Source: Gemmatimonadota bacterium
Lineage (GTDB): Bacteria; Gemmatimonadota; Gemmatimonadetes; Gemmatimonadales; GWC2-71-9
Length of the DNA stretch: 7,434 bases
Assembly: GCA_003220975.1 (NCBI GenBank)
Contig: QHTX01000120.1
Coordinates: 5,591-13,024 of the forward strand
Direction of reading: 5' to 3'
Shown: piece after piece, positions 5,517 to 7,434 of the stretch
How positions within the stretch are numbered: position 1 is the stretch's first letter
Layout of the letters: each line of letters starts with the position of its first letter
Position numbers and translations under genes: made by a program
The notes under the pieces: model-generated
The model's input: the letters and a program-made list of their open reading frames with translations, nothing else
The model's database searches: none
Told to the model about the DNA's origin: nothing

Positions 5517-6779
5517 ATGTCCGACCTCGTCGCCGAACTCGAGTGGCGCGGCTTCGTGCACCACGCCACGCGGGACCTGGCGGCCCACCTCGCCGCCGGT
5601 CGCCGCACGTTGTACTGCGGCTTCGACCCCACGACGCCCAGCCTGCAGCTCGGCAATCTGATGCCGATCATGCTGCTCCGGCACTTCCAGCTTGCCGGGC
5701 ACCGGCCCATCGTGTTGATGGGGGGCGGCACGGGGTTGATCGGCGATCCGAGCGGCAAGCGGAGCGAGCGCCCGCTGCTTTCCAGGGAGCAGATCCGCGA
5801 GAACCTGCAGCGCATGCGCGATCAGATGGCGCGGCTGCTCGACTTCGATACGCCGGAGACGCGCGCCGTCGTGCTCGACAACGCCGAATGGCTCGGGAAG
5901 CAGAGCCTCGTGGACTTCCTGCGCGACGTCGGCAAGCACTTCAGCGTGAACGTGATGCTCCAGAAGGAGTCGGTGCAGGCGCGGCTCGACACGGGCATCT
6001 CGTACACCGAGTTCAGCTACATGTTGCTCCAGGCGTACGATTTCCTGCACCTGTTCCGGAGCAAGGGCTGCACCGTCCAGGTGGGCGGCAGCGATCAGTG
6101 GGGGAACATCACTGCCGGCATCGATCTCATCCGGCGGGTGGAAGGGGGGGGAGAAGCGCACGGCCTGGTCGCCCCGCTCGTCACCACGGCGTCCGGCGCC
6201 AAGTTCGGCAAGAGCGAGGCGGGCGCGATCTGGCTCGACCCCGCGCTCACGTCGCCGTACAAGTTGTACCAGTTCTGGGTGAACACCGACGACCGCGACA
6301 TCGAGCGCTACCTCAAGCTGTTCTCGCTCAAGTCCCGTGATGAGCTGAAGCAGCTGCTACACCGCGCCAAGCACGACCCCGCCGCGCGGGAAGCCCAACG
6401 TACGCTGGCCGCGGAAGTGACCGAGCGGGTGCACGGCGACGCCGCGCGGAGCGCGATGGTCGCCGCTGAGATCCTGTTCGGCGACTTCGATCCCCACGAG
6501 GCGAACGGGCGGGTGTTCGACACGCTCGCGCAAGAGATCCCTACCACCGGTGCCACGAGCCGCGACGGCCTCACGCTCGTGGAGGCGGTGGTCCGGTCGG
6601 GACTCGCCAAGTCGAAGAGCGAAGCCCGCCGCGCCATCGAGCAGGGGGGGATCTACCTGAACCAGCAGCGCGAGAAGGACGTGGAGCGCCGCATCGCTGC
6701 CGGCGACTGGCTGGCGGACGGCAATCTGCTGTTGCGCAAGGGCAAGAAGGACTACGCCCTGCTCCGCAGCGGAGGGTAA
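5517..6779 (+). CDS. tyrS: Tyrosyl-tRNA synthetase
   Basis: This 420-residue class I synthetase, acting as a cytosolic dimer, charges tRNA-Tyr in two steps through tyrosyl-adenylate. Visible parts: the Rossmann catalytic domain with YCGFDPT (Y33, D37, T39), GGGTGLIGDPSGK at 69-81, the tyrosine-pocket run around Y168, Q172 and D175, QVGGSDQWGNI at 188-198, the KMSKS loop as KFGKS (229-233), and a C-terminal S4 RNA-binding domain (about 352-410). The length is normal for the bacterial form. The HIGH motif reads Q44-L-G-N47, replacing both histidines; Asn at the second is known in natural enzymes, but Gln at the first is unusual. Everything else looks functional, so I expect an active enzyme. 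The ATG at 5517 starts the typical MSDLVAELEWRG sequence; a GTG at 5463 would add 18 residues without family likeness and overlap the promoter. A membrane-protein gene follows after two bases. An eight-G run at 6144-6151 keeps the frame. Confidence 0.96.
   Translation: MSDLVAELEWRGFVHHATRDLAAHLAAGRRTLYCGFDPTTPSLQLGNLMPIMLLRHFQLAGHRPIVLMGGGTGLIGDPSGKRSERPLLSREQIRENLQRMRDQMARLLDFDTPETRAVVLDNAEWLGKQSLVDFLRDVGKHFSVNVMLQKESVQARLDTGISYTEFSYMLLQAYDFLHLFRSKGCTVQVGGSDQWGNITAGIDLIRRVEGGGEAHGLVAPLVTTASGAKFGKSEAGAIWLDPALTSPYKLYQFWVNTDDRDIERYLKLFSLKSRDELKQLLHRAKHDPAAREAQRTLAAEVTERVHGDAARSAMVAAEILFGDFDPHEANGRVFDTLAQEIPTTGATSRDGLTLVEAVVRSGLAKSKSEARRAIEQGGIYLNQQREKDVERRIAAGDWLADGNLLLRKGKKDYALLRSGG
6771..6776 (+). 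promoter_or_regulatory. Ribosome-binding site for the membrane-protein gene, inside the end of tyrS
   Basis: GGAGGG codes the last two glycines of tyrosyl-tRNA synthetase and lies five bases before the ATG at 6782. This strong site next to the tyrS stop supports co-transcription and fixes the downstream start. Confidence 0.75.
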
Positions 6780-6781
6780 CG

Positions 6782-7434
6782 ATGTTCATCGGCCACTACG
6801 CGCTGGGACTGGCGGCGAAACGCATCGCGCCGCGCACCTCGCTCGGCACCCTGTTCCTGGCGCCGAGCCTGGCGGACCTGCTGTGGCCCGTGTTCCTGCT
6901 CCTCGGGTGGGAGCGGGTCCGCGTCACCGGCGGGGCGAATCCCTTCCTCACGCTCACGTTCGACGCCTATCCTCTGTCGCACAGCCTGCTGACGCTGATC
7001 GGGTGGGGGGTCGTGCTTGCCGTGCTGTACCGGTGGCGCAGCGGCGACGCTCGCGCGGCGACGGTCGTCGCGCTGCTCGTCGTGAGCCACTGGGTGCTCG
7101 ACTTCGTCACGCATGTTCCCGATATGCCGCTGTACCCGGGCGGCCCGACGGTGGGGCTGGGCCTGTGGAACTCGGTGGCGGGCACCGTCATCATCGAGGG
7201 GTCGATGTTCGTCGCGGGAGCGTGGATCTATGTCACGACGACGCGGGCGCGCGACGCCGTCGGTCGCTACGCGCTGTGGGCGCTCCTCGCGTTCCTCGTG
7301 GTGTCCTACGTCGCGTCGCTCTTCACGGGGCCTCCGCCCACTCTGCAGGCGATCGAGTTCGGCGGGATCGTGTTCGGCTGGTTGTTCGTCGGGTGGGCGG
7401 CATGGGCGGATCGGCACCGCGAGGCCGTCTACTC
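6782..7434 (+). CDS. Polytopic membrane protein, YdjM-like metal-dependent hydrolase type, partial (C-terminus beyond right edge)
   Basis: The frame is open from the ATG at 6782 to the window end (217 codons, no stop). It starts MFIGHYALGLAAKRIAPRTS and holds about six hydrophobic segments (about 22-42, 64-84, 92-110, 130-150, 162-181, 191-208). Conserved-looking polar residues sit in or near the membrane: H5, D32, PLSHSLL with H67, and H103-xxx-D107-xxx-H111-xx-D114. GH near the N-terminus, HSLL and SHxxLDxxTH are the marks of the YdjM/DUF457-type integral membrane proteins often annotated as metal-dependent hydrolases; their activity is poorly known, so no reaction is claimed. The tyrS stop is only two bases upstream and the strong GGAGGG supports this start. 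The gene probably shares the tyrS promoter; whether that has a functional meaning is not visible. The antisense frame here is only a codon-bias shadow. Confidence 0.8.
   Translation, partial: MFIGHYALGLAAKRIAPRTSLGTLFLAPSLADLLWPVFLLLGWERVRVTGGANPFLTLTFDAYPLSHSLLTLIGWGVVLAVLYRWRSGDARAATVVALLVVSHWVLDFVTHVPDMPLYPGGPTVGLGLWNSVAGTVIIEGSMFVAGAWIYVTTTRARDAVGRYALWALLAFLVVSYVASLFTGPPPTLQAIEFGGIVFGWLFVGWAAWADRHREAVY

Noticed and set aside
6752..7417. Minus-strand 221-codon frame opposite the membrane-protein gene
   Set aside because: Highly charged Arg/Glu/Asp/Pro composition is the mirror image of a membrane protein; the plus strand has a strong ribosome site, hydrophobic segments and family motifs.

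Overview
The window is GC-rich (by eye well over 60% G+C), gene-dense bacterial chromosome. Codon bias, a G-rich Shine-Dalgarno style, a secreted lipoprotein with Ig-like segments and the overall protein flavour suggest a soil or environmental phylum such as Gemmatimonadota. That placement is inference from the look of the proteins, not from a marker comparison. I see no phage, insertion sequence, CRISPR array, tRNA or rRNA, and no stretch above about 110 bases without a gene.

Layout: six genes in two divergent blocks that meet in a 68-base gap at 5449-5516. To the left, on the minus strand in transcription order, are: a bifunctional class A penicillin-binding protein (5448-3283); 11 bases later an amidohydrolase-superfamily deaminase-like enzyme (3271-2069); a 105-base gap with a perfect 15-base palindrome; a large lipoprotein (1963-269); and a secreted protein that runs off the left edge (257 or 269 to <1). 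To the right, on the plus strand, are tyrosyl-tRNA synthetase (5517-6779) and, two bases later, a polytopic membrane protein that runs off the right edge (6782 to >7434).

The penicillin-binding protein and amidohydrolase look like one transcript. The lipoprotein and the secreted protein look like a second, translationally coupled pair that may have its own regulated promoter at the palindrome. The divergent gap holds a good housekeeping-type promoter for tyrS, placed so that transcription would start almost on the ATG (a leaderless mRNA), and a weaker mirror-image candidate for the penicillin-binding protein.

No large exotic system is visible. Points worth a second look are: a tandem duplication of the ribosome site plus start codon at the lipoprotein/secreted-protein junction; a C-terminal HxxGxxxD...H signature in the lipoprotein that resembles LAS-type (M15/M74) peptidoglycan peptidases; a tyrosyl-tRNA synthetase whose HIGH motif reads QLGN; and the intergenic palindrome.
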